DNA of 64,000 nucleotides. Source: Paenibacillus segetis. Its GTDB lineage: Bacteria > Bacillota > Bacilli > Paenibacillales > Paenibacillaceae. The DNA lies in the NCBI RefSeq assembly GCF_014639155.1, contig NZ_BMFT01000005.1, positions 186,001 to 250,000 on the forward strand, in the 5' to 3' direction. Under the pieces are notes generated by a model that did not search any database, was not told the origin of the DNA, and worked only from the letters and a program-made list of their open reading frames with translations. Numbering within the stretch: the stretch's first letter is position 1; each line of letters begins with the position of its first letter. Positions 43,709-53,275 of this stretch are shown in pieces. Position numbers and translations under genes: made by a program.

Positions 43709-46429
43709 TTACTTCACGTCACCTTGAATCATTTGACGCAATACGGTTTGCAGAATACCACCATTGTAGTAGTAGTCTACGTCAACCATGCTGTCCAGAC
43801 GAGCGATCGCTGGGAATTCAAACTGAGTTCCATCTTGACGGGTAGCGATAACGGTCAAGGTTTGACCAGGTTTCACATCATTGCTAAGGCCAACGATATC
43901 AAAGGTCTCCGTGCCATCGATGCCAAGGGTTTTCCAACCGTGTCCCTCTTGGAATTGGAGCGGAAGAACGCCCATACCAACGAGGTTACTACGGTGAATC
44001 CGTTCGAAACTTTCAGCAATAACGGCTTTGACGCCAAGCAGATAGGTTCCTTTGGCTGCCCAGTCACGGGAGCTGCCTGTGCCGTACTCTTTACCGGCGA
44101 TAACGACGAGATTCTGTCCATTCGCTTGGTAATTCATCGAAGCGTCATAAATGGACATGAGGGCATCTGTAGGTAGATATTTCGTAATGCCACCTTCAGT
44201 ACCTGGAGCGACCTGGTTACGGATCCGGATGTTCGCGAAGGTACCACGCATCATCACTTCATGGTTACCACGACGGGATCCATAGGAGTTGAAATCTTTA
44301 CGAGCAACTCCATGCTCATTCAAGTAAATACCAGCAGGGCTAGTTGGCGTAATGCTACCAGCCGGAGAGATATGATCTGTTGTCACAGAGTCCCCGAGTA
44401 GAGCAAGGACACGAGCATGACGAATATCAGCGATATCTTGTAGTCCATCCCCGATTTTCTCGAAGAACGGTGGATTCTGAATGTAGGTCGATTTCTCATC
44501 CCACTCATACAATTCACCTTCAGGAACTGGAATGGAGTTCCAACGTTCATTTTGAGTGAATACATTCTCATATTTGCTGCGGAACATTTCCGGACTGAGG
44601 GATTGGTTGATGGCTTCCTTAATTTCAGCGGAAGACGGCCAGATGTCCTTCAAATATACCGGCTGGTCATTTGAATCATAACCGATCGGATCATTCTGCA
44701 AATCGATATTGACTGTTCCAGCTAATGCGTAAGCAACAACGAGTGGAGGAGAAGCCAGGTAATTGGCTTTCACTTGGGCATGAACACGACCTTCAAAATT
44801 CCGGTTACCTGAGAGTACAGCGGCTACAGTAAGATCGTTATCAGCGATAGCTGCATTCACCTCATCAGGAAGTGGGCCAGAGTTACCGATGCAAGTAGCA
44901 CATCCATAACCTGCTACATGGAATCCAAGTGCTTCAAGTGGCTCGATCAGTCCAGCTTTGTTCAGGTATTCCGTTACGACAAGGGAACCTGGTGTTAAGC
45001 TACTCTTCACATAATCAGGTTTCTTCAGTCCACGTTCGACTGCTTTCTTAGCAAGCAATCCGGCACCAACCATAACGCTAGGGTTTGAAGTGTTTGTACA
45101 GCTTGTAATAGCTGCGATAACAACTGCACCCGTACCAAATTCACTCGTATTTCCATTTGGATGTTTTACGGTAACTTTTTGTTCTATTTTCTCATCACTG
45201 AGGCCGTATCCACCTTTTTCGACCGGAGTGCGGATAATTCCGTTAAAGCTTTCTTTCATTTCACTAAGCTCAATGCGGTCCTGTGGACGCTTAGGTCCTG
45301 CAAGACTTGGTACAACAGAGGCAAGATCCAACTCAATCAGGTCACTGAATTCTGGATCTTCCGTCTCATTTGTACGGAACATACCTTGAGCACGATAATA
45401 AGCTTCCACTAGAGCAATTTGCTCTTCGGAGCGGCCAGTACTATGCAAGTAGGCTAGTGTTTCGTGGTCTACAGGGAAATAACCAATCGTAGCGCCGTAT
45501 TCGGGTGCCATGTTGGCGACAGTTGCACGATCCGCAAGGCTGATATTAGCAAGACCAGGTCCGTAGAATTCTACGAATTTGCCAACAACACCTTTTTTAC
45601 GCAGCATTTGTGTAACGGTAAGCGCAAGGTCGGTAGCTGTAGCGCCCTCAGTAAGACTACCTACTAATTTGAAGCCAATGACTTCTGGTGCTACAAAATA
45701 AAGTGGTTGTCCTAGCATACCAGCTTCGGCTTCTATCCCACCAACACCCCAGCCAACAACACCTAGGCCGTTGATCATGGTTGTGTGAGAGTCTGTTCCG
45801 ACGAGTGAATCAGGGAATACGACGGTTTCCCCGTCTACTGTTTTCGTTGCAGCAACAGACGCAAGGTATTCTAGATTCACTTGGTGAACGATACCTGTTG
45901 CCGGAGGTACAGCGCGGAAGTTATTAAATGCAGTTTGCGCCCAACGAAGGAAACGATAGCGCTCTTCGTTACGCTCAAATTCAATGTTCATGTTATATTC
46001 CAAGGCATCCGATGTACCAAACGCGTCAACCATTACAGAGTGGTCGATGACGAGGTCAACGGGAACCAATGGATTGATTTGTTTTGGATCTCCGCCCGAT
46101 TTCTTCACGGTGTCACGCATAGCAGCTAAATCAACTACGACGGGAACTCCTGTAAAGTCTTGAAGCACGATGCGTGCAGGGATGAACGGGATTTCTTTGT
46201 TCTCGTCACGGCCTTCGCCCCAACCTGCAATTTGCTTTACATGTTCAAGAGTGATGGCTCTTCCATCAAATTGGCGGACAGCGGCTTCAAGTAATACCTT
46301 AATAGAAAAAGGTAGTTTTGAAATTTTACCGAGTCCTTGTTCTTCCAAAGCCTGTAGATTGTAGTAACGATAGTCTTTCCCGCCCACTTCTAACTTGCGG
46401 GAAATCGCAGAAAAATCTTTGATTGACAT
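43709..46429 (-). CDS. acnA: Aconitate hydratase
   Basis: A 906-residue TCA-cycle enzyme interconverting citrate and isocitrate. The start is ATG 46429 ([17 protein letters not shown]), preceded by GAGGAGG; the open frame 11 codons upstream is not used. The 4Fe-4S ligands are Cys in [10 protein letters not shown] and the two cysteines in [13 protein letters not shown]. The C-terminal swivel domain carries the substrate-binding [10 protein letters not shown] and [15 protein letters not shown]. Length and arrangement match bacterial AcnA. It is monocistronic, with a candidate promoter at 46490. Confidence 0.97.
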   Translation of the reverse strand: MSIKDFSAISRKLEVGGKDYRYYNLQALEEQGLGKISKLPFSIKVLLEAAVRQFDGRAITLEHVKQIAGWGEGRDENKEIPFIPARIVLQDFTGVPVVVDLAAMRDTVKKSGGDPKQINPLVPVDLVIDHSVMVDAFGTSDALEYNMNIEFERNEERYRFLRWAQTAFNNFRAVPPATGIVHQVNLEYLASVAATKTVDGETVVFPDSLVGTDSHTTMINGLGVVGWGVGGIEAEAGMLGQPLYFVAPEVIGFKLVGSLTEGATATDLALTVTQMLRKKGVVGKFVEFYGPGLANISLADRATVANMAPEYGATIGYFPVDHETLAYLHSTGRSEEQIALVEAYYRAQGMFRTNETEDPEFSDLIELDLASVVPSLAGPKRPQDRIELSEMKESFNGIIRTPVEKGGYGLSDEKIEQKVTVKHPNGNTSEFGTGAVVIAAITSCTNTSNPSVMVGAGLLAKKAVERGLKKPDYVKSSLTPGSLVVTEYLNKAGLIEPLEALGFHVAGYGCATCIGNSGPLPDEVNAAIADNDLTVAAVLSGNRNFEGRVHAQVKANYLASPPLVVAYALAGTVNIDLQNDPIGYDSNDQPVYLKDIWPSSAEIKEAINQSLSPEMFRSKYENVFTQNERWNSIPVPEGELYEWDEKSTYIQNPPFFEKIGDGLQDIADIRHARVLALLGDSVTTDHISPAGSITPTSPAGIYLNEHGVARKDFNSYGSRRGNHEVMMRGTFANIRIRNQVAPGTEGGITKYLPTDALMSIYDASMNYQANGQNLVVIAGKEYGTGSSRDWAAKGTYLLGVKAVIAESFERIHRSNLVGMGVLPLQFQEGHGWKTLGIDGTETFDIVGLSNDVKPGQTLTVIATRQDGTQFEFPAIARLDSMVDVDYYYNGGILQTVLRQMIQGDVK

Positions 46430-46489
46430 AAATGGACCTCCTCGTTTCATCAGGTGAAACACAATTTCAAAATAAAACTCACTGTAATC

Positions 46490-46518
46490 AGTATACCGTT
46501 CCCCTGTCGGTGAGTAAA
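46490..46518 (-). promoter_or_regulatory. Promoter candidate for acnA
   Basis: On the minus strand: TTTACT (46513-46518), 17 bases, TATACT (46490-46495). The -10 has one mismatch, the -35 is moderate. It lies 61 bases upstream of the acnA start. Confidence 0.5.
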
Positions 46519-46679
46519 GAACTTTTTGCCCTTTTACGGCCTATCTAATGATCATATTCTCAAAGATGAAGGGGCTTACATTTAGGAAAACTAGAGTTCG
46601 TCTTTCCCATTTTATAGAGGCACATACCGAGCACTTCGCTTTCATATAATTTGAAAGAAAGTAAAGGAGGCGGAGAATA

Positions 46680-47678
46680 GTGAGGGACGGATGGAGAATT
46701 ACATTGTCTACTTATGTGAATCAACATAATCAGGATGAAGTGGATTATCGCCCCCGGAGCGAAAGCACGGTGGTAACCGATTTGGAATATTTGATACGTC
46801 TTGGTGAACGGAGACAGAGATTGGATCAATGGTACAAGGAGAGGGGAGCTACTCCCCTACGAAATGAAACAAGGGCCAAACTGATACGTGAGATACAGAG
46901 CCGTGATAGTGAGATGGAAGTGGAGTTACAACTTTTCCGGACAACATATTATGACAAGGGTGGAGCTCGCCATCAAGAAGAGCGCATCGAAGGTCAAAGA
47001 TTGACACTTGAGCGGGATGGTGATGGTTGGATTATTTCTAAGGTCGAACTACCAGTGGCGGAGAAACATGCTGCTTTTAGATTACCACGACCTGAGCCTG
47101 AGGTGGAAGATGGGAAGAACGGTTTAAGTGCTCCTTTTTTAAATAAAAAATTGCTTGGTGGAGTGGCGAGAAGTACGGCTTATCGCCGAAAGGATGCGGT
47201 TCAATATGCAGATCAATGGTGGAATGATTTCAATCCAGAGTTTTCTAGTTTCGACGTAGATTGCACCCATTTTATCTCGCAATGCCTCTTTGCAGGCGGT
47301 GCCCCAATAAACTATACTGGAAAAAGAGAATCGGGCTGGTGGTACAAGGGTTATGTTAATGGTCGGGAATCTTGGAGTTACAGTTGGGCCGTTGCTGGAG
47401 GACTGGAACGCTTTTTGACACACAGTTCTACTGGATTACGTGCCGAAGTCGTAGAACGACCGGAGCAGCTTCAGCTTGGAGACGTAATTATATACGATTG
47501 GGATGGAGACGGCGCTTACCAGCACAGTACAATTGTGACTGCATTTGACGCTGGCGGCATGCCCCTTGTTAACGCGCATACTACCCCTAGCAGACACCGT
47601 TACTGGGATTACAAGGATTCCTATGCTTGGACCGAGAACACGGTGTACCGTTTTTTTCATATCGCGGACTGGTTCTAA
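46680..47678 (+). CDS. Amidase-domain (Amidase_6-like) protein
   Basis: A 332-residue protein beginning at GTG, nine bases after AAAGGAGG. The N-terminal part (about 1-130) resembles a region rich in charged residues. The C-terminal domain (about 165-332; RKDAVQYADQWWNDFNP, FDVDCTHFISQCLFAGG) matches the putative amidase domain family, whose conserved Cys is in DCTHFISQ and whose His is likely in YQHSTIVT or VNAHTT. There is no signal peptide, so it may be cytosolic or released with other means. It is followed after 27 bases by ddl, suggesting a link with cell-wall metabolism, but this is inference. Confidence 0.8.
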   Translation: MRDGWRITLSTYVNQHNQDEVDYRPRSESTVVTDLEYLIRLGERRQRLDQWYKERGATPLRNETRAKLIREIQSRDSEMEVELQLFRTTYYDKGGARHQEERIEGQRLTLERDGDGWIISKVELPVAEKHAAFRLPRPEPEVEDGKNGLSAPFLNKKLLGGVARSTAYRRKDAVQYADQWWNDFNPEFSSFDVDCTHFISQCLFAGGAPINYTGKRESGWWYKGYVNGRESWSYSWAVAGGLERFLTHSSTGLRAEVVERPEQLQLGDVIIYDWDGDGAYQHSTIVTAFDAGGMPLVNAHTTPSRHRYWDYKDSYAWTENTVYRFFHIADWF

Positions 47679-47705
47679 CTATTTAATAGAAGAGAGTTGT
47701 TACCC

Positions 47706-48803
47706 ATGGCACAGAACAAATTGAACATAGGGCTAATTTATGGAGGCAAATCGGGAGAGCACGAGGTGTCACTACAAACAGCTTTTGCGGTTTCAAAAGC
47801 GTTTGATTATGATAAATATGAACTCATTCCATTCTATATTACTAAGCAAGGACAATGGAGAGTTGGAGCTAAATTATCTCAGCCCTTCACTGCATTGGAA
47901 GAGTTGAAACTGGAGGAAGGAGCCGGGGATACGACGGCTTCTATTCAAATGTTATTCGGTAAGCTAGCCTCAGGTAAGGCTATGATTGATGTTGCTTTCC
48001 CGCTTCTTCATGGGACTAATGGGGAAGATGGAACGATCCAGGGATTATTTGAAATGGCAAATTTACCGTATGTAGGCGCTGGAGTATTGTCATCTGCTGC
48101 GGGCATGGACAAAGTGGTAATGAAGAAGCTATTTGCAGACGCAGGACTTGAACAATGTAAATATTGTTATTTCACCGCTTCCGAATGGAAACAAGGAAGT
48201 CATGCTCTGATCCAAGACGTAGAAGATAAGTTAGGTTATCCTTGCTTCGTGAAGCCAGCCAACCTTGGCTCAAGTGTAGGTATTTCCAAAGCGAGAAATA
48301 GAGAAGAACTGCTAAATTCGGTAGCACTTGCTTTCCGTTATGATATTAAGGTTCTGGTAGAAGAATTCGTTGATGCTCGTGAGGTTGAGGTTGGTGTTCT
48401 AGGCAACGAAGAGCCGCAGGCATCTGTTCCTGGAGAAATTGTATCTTCTGGGGAATACTACGATTATCAAGCTAAATATCTCGATGGCAAATCACAAATG
48501 TTGATTCCAGCTCCACTAGATATAGAACTCGCAGAACGTGTACGTGACCTGGCAGTTACAGCATTCAAGGCGGTTGTAGGCAGTGGATTATGCCGCGCTG
48601 ACTTCTTTGTAACTAAGTCTGATCAGAAGATATGGATTAATGAAGTGAACACGATGCCAGGATTCACTCCGTTTAGCATGTATCCATTACTTTGGCGTGA
48701 AACTGGACTGTCTTACGAAGCGTTGCTTGATCGACTTATTGAGTTAGCGTTAGAGCGTTATGAAGATCGTCAAAATCTTGATTTCGAGAATGGTGTCAAT
48801 TAG
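47706..48803 (+). CDS. ddl: D-alanine--D-alanine ligase
   Basis: A 365-residue ATP-grasp enzyme that joins two D-alanines for peptidoglycan precursors. The ATG at 47706 is chosen over an in-frame TTG three codons before it. Motifs: GGKSGEHEVSLQTA (N-terminal), HGTNGEDGTIQGLFEMANLPYVGAGV, the ATP-binding PCFVKPANLGSSVGISKA, the loop EYYDYQAKYLDGKS and the Mg-binding WINEVNTMPGFT. YDYQAKY fits the D-Ala-D-Ala form rather than a D-lactate-adding ligase. It forms a likely operon with the small gene at 48838 and uvsE. Confidence 0.95.
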   Translation: MAQNKLNIGLIYGGKSGEHEVSLQTAFAVSKAFDYDKYELIPFYITKQGQWRVGAKLSQPFTALEELKLEEGAGDTTASIQMLFGKLASGKAMIDVAFPLLHGTNGEDGTIQGLFEMANLPYVGAGVLSSAAGMDKVVMKKLFADAGLEQCKYCYFTASEWKQGSHALIQDVEDKLGYPCFVKPANLGSSVGISKARNREELLNSVALAFRYDIKVLVEEFVDAREVEVGVLGNEEPQASVPGEIVSSGEYYDYQAKYLDGKSQMLIPAPLDIELAERVRDLAVTAFKAVVGSGLCRADFFVTKSDQKIWINEVNTMPGFTPFSMYPLLWRETGLSYEALLDRLIELALERYEDRQNLDFENGVN

Positions 48804-48837
48804 CTCGTAAATCTTAAGCGCAAAGGGAGAAGAGATC

Positions 48838-49161
48838 ATGGGCTTTCAAACGGAATTCAACTCAGTATGTAAGTTTAAAAGTGAGCAGGAGCTTTATGAA
48901 TTGCTGGAGTATGGAAAAGGGAAAATGCGGAAGCAAGGTTTCCGCGTGTTTCCAACGGGGCAAAAAGTGATAGCCTATACCCCTGATAATAAAGCTGTGG
49001 CCATCGTAAAAATTACCGCATGTGTATCTGAAATTAATTTTAATGGGGAAGAAGTTACATCGGTAGAACTCGATTTGGTGCGTCAGTTAACGGAGGAAGA
49101 GTCCGCTATTCAGACGGCACTTGCCTTTGAAATGTTCTTTGGAGAGGCACAGGAAGGATAA
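48838..49161 (+). CDS. Small conserved protein, possibly DUF2584-like
   Basis: A 107-residue soluble protein with no membrane segment. The beginning MGFQTEFNSVCKFK and the following beta-rich pattern (RVFPTGQKVIAYTPDNKAVAIVKITACVSE) resemble DUF2584 proteins of Bacillus, but I cannot confirm the family. It follows ddl by 34 bases after AAGGGAGA, and its stop overlaps the uvsE start by one base (TAATG), so it is likely co-translated with the UV repair gene. Confidence 0.75.
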   Translation: MGFQTEFNSVCKFKSEQELYELLEYGKGKMRKQGFRVFPTGQKVIAYTPDNKAVAIVKITACVSEINFNGEEVTSVELDLVRQLTEEESAIQTALAFEMFFGEAQEG

Positions 49162-50162
49162 TGATTGTTCGCTTCGGATATGTCGCGATGTCAACCGTCG
49201 TGGGGAATGCTTCACCTTCTAGAACAATGACGTATAAGACGTTCAGCGGACTGGCTGACCGGGAAGCTGGACTTCGTCGTCTTGAGACTATATCCACGGA
49301 GAATTTGCAGAATACGTTGCGACTACTGAGGCACAATCTGGCCTATGGGATTCAGGTTTATCGATTCTCATCCAAGCTTATACCGTTAGCAACACATCAA
49401 TCCCTTGCGGATTGGAACCCATTTGAGGCTCTTAGAGAGCCTTTTGCTGCTGTGGGTGATTTCGTTAAGAAGCATGGGATGCGTGTCTCTTTTCATCCAG
49501 ATCATTTCACGGTACTCAGTACTCCGCGTCCTGAGGTGCTGAAGAGCTCAATTCGAGATTTGGAGCATCATATGGCTATGTTTCAGGCGATGGGTCTTCA
49601 TGGACGGGCCAAGAACAACATCCATGTTGGTGGGGCATATGGAGACAAGCCTGCTGCCGGACAACGGTTCATTGAAGTTGTGCGGAGCCTTTCAGAGAGC
49701 ATGAAGCAACAGCTTACCTTTGAGAATGATGATAAAACATTTAATGCTCCAGAGACATTAGCAATATGTGAAACCTTAGGAATACCTATGGTACTCGACA
49801 TTCATCATCAATGGGTAAACAACGTAGGTGAGGATCCGGTTGAACTGTGGCCGAGGATCCTTAAGACTTGGAGAACGCGGGCGGCGCAGGCTGATTCACC
49901 AGAGGATGATCCCTTACCACCGAAAATCCATGCATCTAGTCCCAAAAGTGCAAGTGATCCACGTGGACATGCGGATTACGTTATCGCTGGACCATTGCTT
50001 CATTTTCTGCGACAGATTGCTCCTGTAACTGAACGGGTGGATGTTATGTTAGAAGCCAAGCTGAAGGATGGAGCCTTGTTCGCACTGATGTCGGACCTCG
50101 CGAAATACGGCGGAGATGGAGTAGAAATTATTGGCGAAGCAAGTGTACGAATTACTCCGTAA
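49161..50162 (+). CDS. uvsE: UV DNA damage endonuclease
   Basis: A 333-residue TIM-barrel nuclease that nicks DNA 5' of UV photoproducts, an alternative to nucleotide excision. Motifs: MIVRFGYVAMS at the start, HGMRVSFHPDHFTVLSTP (metal ligands), NNIHVGGAYGDK, ENDDKTF and VLDIHHQWVNN. The metal-binding His and Glu pattern matches the UVDE family. It overlaps the preceding small gene by one base. Expected in spore formers exposed to light. Confidence 0.95.
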   Translation: MIVRFGYVAMSTVVGNASPSRTMTYKTFSGLADREAGLRRLETISTENLQNTLRLLRHNLAYGIQVYRFSSKLIPLATHQSLADWNPFEALREPFAAVGDFVKKHGMRVSFHPDHFTVLSTPRPEVLKSSIRDLEHHMAMFQAMGLHGRAKNNIHVGGAYGDKPAAGQRFIEVVRSLSESMKQQLTFENDDKTFNAPETLAICETLGIPMVLDIHHQWVNNVGEDPVELWPRILKTWRTRAAQADSPEDDPLPPKIHASSPKSASDPRGHADYVIAGPLLHFLRQIAPVTERVDVMLEAKLKDGALFALMSDLAKYGGDGVEIIGEASVRITP

Positions 50163-50443
50163 TCCCTCTTTTCTATTGATAAACTTTGGAAAGTAAGGTA
50201 AGTTGTACAAAATGAAGTTATTGAATGAAGGGGTATCTATTACAGATACGGAAGTTCGTTTCGTAGGGACTAGGTTGTCACTCCGGCAACGAACTTTTTG
50301 TTTACAAGGACGTGGAATATAGGCAGCCTGTTTATGTTTTAACGGGGAGAAAGTGACGCAACTTTGGCTCTACTATGACGTATAGTTTTTAAGTAGGATA
50401 ACATTCGAAGTTAAAGTATAGAATAGAAAGTGGAGTGAAACCA
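50163..50443. other. Intergenic region uvsE-suhB with two hairpins
   Basis: Nothing coding. GTATCTATTACAGATAC (50233-50249) is a small hairpin. AAGTTCGTT (50252-50260) and AACGAACTT (50288-50296) form a larger stem followed by TTTTG, a possible terminator of uvsE. Confidence 0.45.
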
Positions 50444-51304
50444 TTGGAATCCCAATCAAAAATTCCTTATGTGGTGGGAAGTAAAAGTCCGACGGCCGTA
50501 GCGATTAACAGTGCGTCCAAAGCGGGTGAATGGATTAAGAGTAGACTTGGATTGGTTAAAGAATTGAACACGAAAGTTTCCGCACAAGACTTGGTTACGG
50601 ATGTGGACAAGGGCGCGGAAGCGATGATTCGTAAGTTGATCCTTACTCATTTCCCAGATCACGAAATTTTGGGAGAAGAAGGGGTGGCACCAGGGGCAGC
50701 GGCTTCAGTTGAGGCGTTGACACAGGCGAGCCGTTCTGACTATCTATGGATTGTCGACCCGATTGACGGAACGACGAATTTCGTTCATGGATTTCCTTAT
50801 TTCTGTGTATCGATCGCTCTGGCGTATAAAGGTGAGGTTATTATTGGAGTGATTTACGACCCGATTCGGGACGAACTATTCGTTGCTGAGAAGGGCAAGG
50901 GTGCCTATATTCATGGCAAAAAGTCCGTAGTATCCGAAGAAAGCAGCCTGGAGGATAGTATCCTTGCGGTTGGGTTTAATCCTGATCGAGATTATGCCCT
51001 TCCGGTAAATATGAAAGGAATCACGGCTCTGTCAGGAGAGGTTCGTAGTCTTCGTGCAGCGGGGTCAGCTGCTCTCCATCTAGCTTATGTGGCAACGGGT
51101 CGACTTAGTGGGTATTATGAAGTAGGACTGAACGTTTGGGATGTTGCCGCAGGTGTTCTACTTGTAACAGAATCCGGTGGTAAGGTAAGTGATACCGTAG
51201 GGAACTCCTATCATCTGGGAGTCCGTAATCTTGTCGCAACCAATGGAAAGATACACGATGAACTATTGGAATCACTAAAAGTGGCGGATGCAACAGGATT
51301 ATAG
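50444..51304 (+). CDS. suhB: Inositol monophosphatase family protein
   Basis: A 286-residue phosphatase. I place the start at TTG 50444, eight bases after GGAG; a GTG three codons upstream touches that site. The family metal sites are present: EILGEEG (Glu), WIVDPIDGTTNFVHG (two Asp) and VWDVAAG (Asp). Members hydrolyse myo-inositol 1-phosphate or related sugar phosphates such as NADP or 3'-phosphoadenosine phosphate; the precise substrate is not evident from the sequence. The N-terminus is extended by about 15 residues against typical SuhB proteins. Confidence 0.9.
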   Translation: MESQSKIPYVVGSKSPTAVAINSASKAGEWIKSRLGLVKELNTKVSAQDLVTDVDKGAEAMIRKLILTHFPDHEILGEEGVAPGAAASVEALTQASRSDYLWIVDPIDGTTNFVHGFPYFCVSIALAYKGEVIIGVIYDPIRDELFVAEKGKGAYIHGKKSVVSEESSLEDSILAVGFNPDRDYALPVNMKGITALSGEVRSLRAAGSAALHLAYVATGRLSGYYEVGLNVWDVAAGVLLVTESGGKVSDTVGNSYHLGVRNLVATNGKIHDELLESLKVADATGL

Positions 51305-51369
51305 TTGTTAGTGTTGAGATGGATGGGATGATTAACTGAACATTTAGGACCGGAAGGAGTGTCAATAAG

Positions 51370-51636
51370 ATGAGCGAAGAGAAAGACTTGGAAAGACAGC
51401 TCAGCGAGATGCTGGCGGATGGAGACTATAGTAGTGAGGAAGAACGGCGGGAAGAGGAACGAAGACGCTTATCTCCTAAATATGAGATACGGATTCAGAC
51501 TCAGCTCGATCCGATTGTAGAAGAAACTCGTAAATATCGTAGTATGGCTGAAGAAATAGATGATCGATATGATGAATACCTGAAGAAAACAGAACATAAG
51601 GATAAGGATGATTCAGAAAAATTTGGAAACCCGTGA
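51370..51636 (+). CDS. Small, highly charged protein of unknown function
   Basis: An 88-residue protein, rich in Glu, Arg, Lys and Asp, probably helical and partly coiled (DLERQLSEMLADGDYSSEEE to RRLSPKYEIRI). No membrane segment or cysteine. AAGGAG precedes the ATG at usual distance, and a terminator lies shortly after the stop. I do not recognise the family. It lies 65 bases after suhB. Confidence 0.65.
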   Translation: MSEEKDLERQLSEMLADGDYSSEEERREEERRRLSPKYEIRIQTQLDPIVEETRKYRSMAEEIDDRYDEYLKKTEHKDKDDSEKFGNP

Positions 51637-51654
51637 TTTTTGTCATATGATGGT

Positions 51655-51690
51655 TAAGGCGTCCCGAAACGTCGGGACGCTTTACTTTTA
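51655..51690 (+). terminator. Rho-independent terminator
   Basis: AAGGCGTCCCGA (51655-51666) pairs with TCGGGACGCTTT (51672-51683), a GC-rich stem with one wobble or mismatch, followed by a T-rich stretch. Confidence 0.8.
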
Positions 51691-51713
51691 TAAAAAGACA
51701 AGGAGGTAATTAT

Positions 51714-53018
51714 TTGAAGTATGGAAGTAGAGTAAATAGGAATCAGTCTATCATATTAAGTTTGCTAGTGGTAATACTAATGTTAACGGGAAGTGAATCT
51801 CTCTTTGCAGCGCCACTTAATGAAACGGGAGAAAAAGATTCTTCAGTTGTAGCGAATGGCACGAATACGAATACATACTCTATCGTTGCACTTGGAGACT
51901 CTATTACTGCCGGTTATGAGCCAGGAATGACCGAAACAAGCGTACCATATGGATACGTCGAACGTCTTGCAGAGCAGGGATTGTTCCATGGACGTACGGA
52001 AGCTACTAATCTTGGAATTCTAGGATTAACAAGTACTGGAATGAAGAATTACATTTCGGCAATTCAGGCTGGTAAATCTATCACGGCTGATCAGATTCAA
52101 GCGGGCACTCCTGACCCACGAATCAATACCTTTGCATCGGAAATTAATTTGGCCAAGTCTGCTATTGAAAATGCTGATCTGATCACGATTACGATTGGCG
52201 GAAATGATCTACTAAGTTTACTACCAGAGGTAGCTCTCTTGACCCAAGAAGAATTAAGTGTAAAAGTTACGGATATTTTAGCTGTGTATGCTTCTAATAT
52301 GAATGCAATCATTGCAGGGATCACGGAGCTTAATCCTCAGGCACAAATTGTGTTGGGTGATCAATATTTGCCTTTACCAAGTATAGCAGTCGGTACCACG
52401 ATCTATCCTGTTCTTCAACAAGCTATCAAAACGTGTACAGCGACGGTAGATAAAGTAGTAGAAGAATATAAGTCACAAGGAAAGCAAATAAGTGCTGCTC
52501 ATATCGCTGAGGCATTTGCAGGAAAAGAAATCGCATATACTCATTTTTATCCGGAGACCGATGTTCATCCGAACCAATCTGGCTATGCACAAATTGCCAA
52601 GGTGATGGCAAGTAACGTCTGGGGAAGTTATTTAGATACAGCCGGCAAACGAGGTGAAGTTCCTATTTCCGTAGTAGTCAGCGGAAAAGAACTACTAACC
52701 CCATACCAACCGGTCCTAAAGAACAATCAAACTTTCGTTGCTCTTAAAGATATTACAGATGCTATTGGTGCAGAATCAAAGTGGGATAGCAAGACAAGTA
52801 CAGTTACTATTACTTATGGTAAACAAACCGTATCTATCCCGGTATTGCCGGAAGGAACTAAAGTGAACAGTAATTCTGCTACCAAGGCTCCTTCGGCATT
52901 CTTGAACAAAGTTGGCAAGGAGTCCAAAACTTATGTGCCGCTAGCGCTGCTTGTTCAGGGACTAGGACTTGATGTGAAGTACAGCAAAGGGATGAAGACG
53001 GTATTTGTAAACCAGTAA
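51714..53018 (+). CDS. Secreted SGNH/GDSL esterase with C-terminal copper-amine-oxidase-N-like domain
   Basis: A 434-residue exported protein starting at TTG, seven bases after AAGGAGG. The signal peptide ends near SLFAAPL. The SGNH hydrolase domain (about 57-310) has block I VALGDSITAGYEPG (nucleophile Ser), block III TIGGNDLL and block V DVHPNQSGY (catalytic Asp/His). A copper-amine-oxidase-N-like domain follows (about 320-434; KNNQTFVALKDITDAIGAESKWDSKTSTV), probably for surface attachment. It likely removes acetyl or acyl groups from polysaccharides or lipids; the substrate is unknown. Confidence 0.9.
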   Translation: MKYGSRVNRNQSIILSLLVVILMLTGSESLFAAPLNETGEKDSSVVANGTNTNTYSIVALGDSITAGYEPGMTETSVPYGYVERLAEQGLFHGRTEATNLGILGLTSTGMKNYISAIQAGKSITADQIQAGTPDPRINTFASEINLAKSAIENADLITITIGGNDLLSLLPEVALLTQEELSVKVTDILAVYASNMNAIIAGITELNPQAQIVLGDQYLPLPSIAVGTTIYPVLQQAIKTCTATVDKVVEEYKSQGKQISAAHIAEAFAGKEIAYTHFYPETDVHPNQSGYAQIAKVMASNVWGSYLDTAGKRGEVPISVVVSGKELLTPYQPVLKNNQTFVALKDITDAIGAESKWDSKTSTVTITYGKQTVSIPVLPEGTKVNSNSATKAPSAFLNKVGKESKTYVPLALLVQGLGLDVKYSKGMKTVFVNQ

Positions 53019-53067
53019 GCGGAAGAAAAAACGCTGGTGTGTTCTTCATTCGTAGCTTTTGAAGTTT

Positions 53068-53257
53068 ATTTAACGGGAAAAACTCCAGTTAAATTGTTGG
53101 GAGGGCTTATCATCCCACATTTAACTGGAAATCCTCCTGTTAATTAACCTTTTTTCGAGCGCAAGTGGTTGAAGCACCATAATAGATGGAGAATTTCCAG
53201 CTAATTTACCCTCTGGTGAGTATGAGAGTCACATTAGATGGAGGAATTCCAGTTAAT
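53068..53257. repeat. Cluster of four short palindromic repeats
   Basis: Four imperfect 25-27 base palindromes of the general form WTTAACWGGA-N5-TCCWGTTAAW: 53068-53094, 53119-53145, 53181-53207 and 53233-53257. Copies 3 and 4 are more alike (RATGGAGRATTTCC core). Centres are about 51, 62 and 51 bases apart. They lie between the esterase and the convergent methyltransferase genes. Each could fold into a hairpin. Confidence 0.7.
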
Positions 53258-53275
53258 CATATCTGCACATATTAG

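Noticed and set aside
43676..44176. 166-residue open frame on the plus strand
   Set aside because: It runs antisense to the conserved C-terminal part of acnA and has no ribosome site; a shadow frame.
53068..53257. Possible CRISPR array
   Set aside because: The four repeats are diverged palindromes with spacers of 24, 35 and 25 bases and no cas genes; the repeats themselves differ too much.
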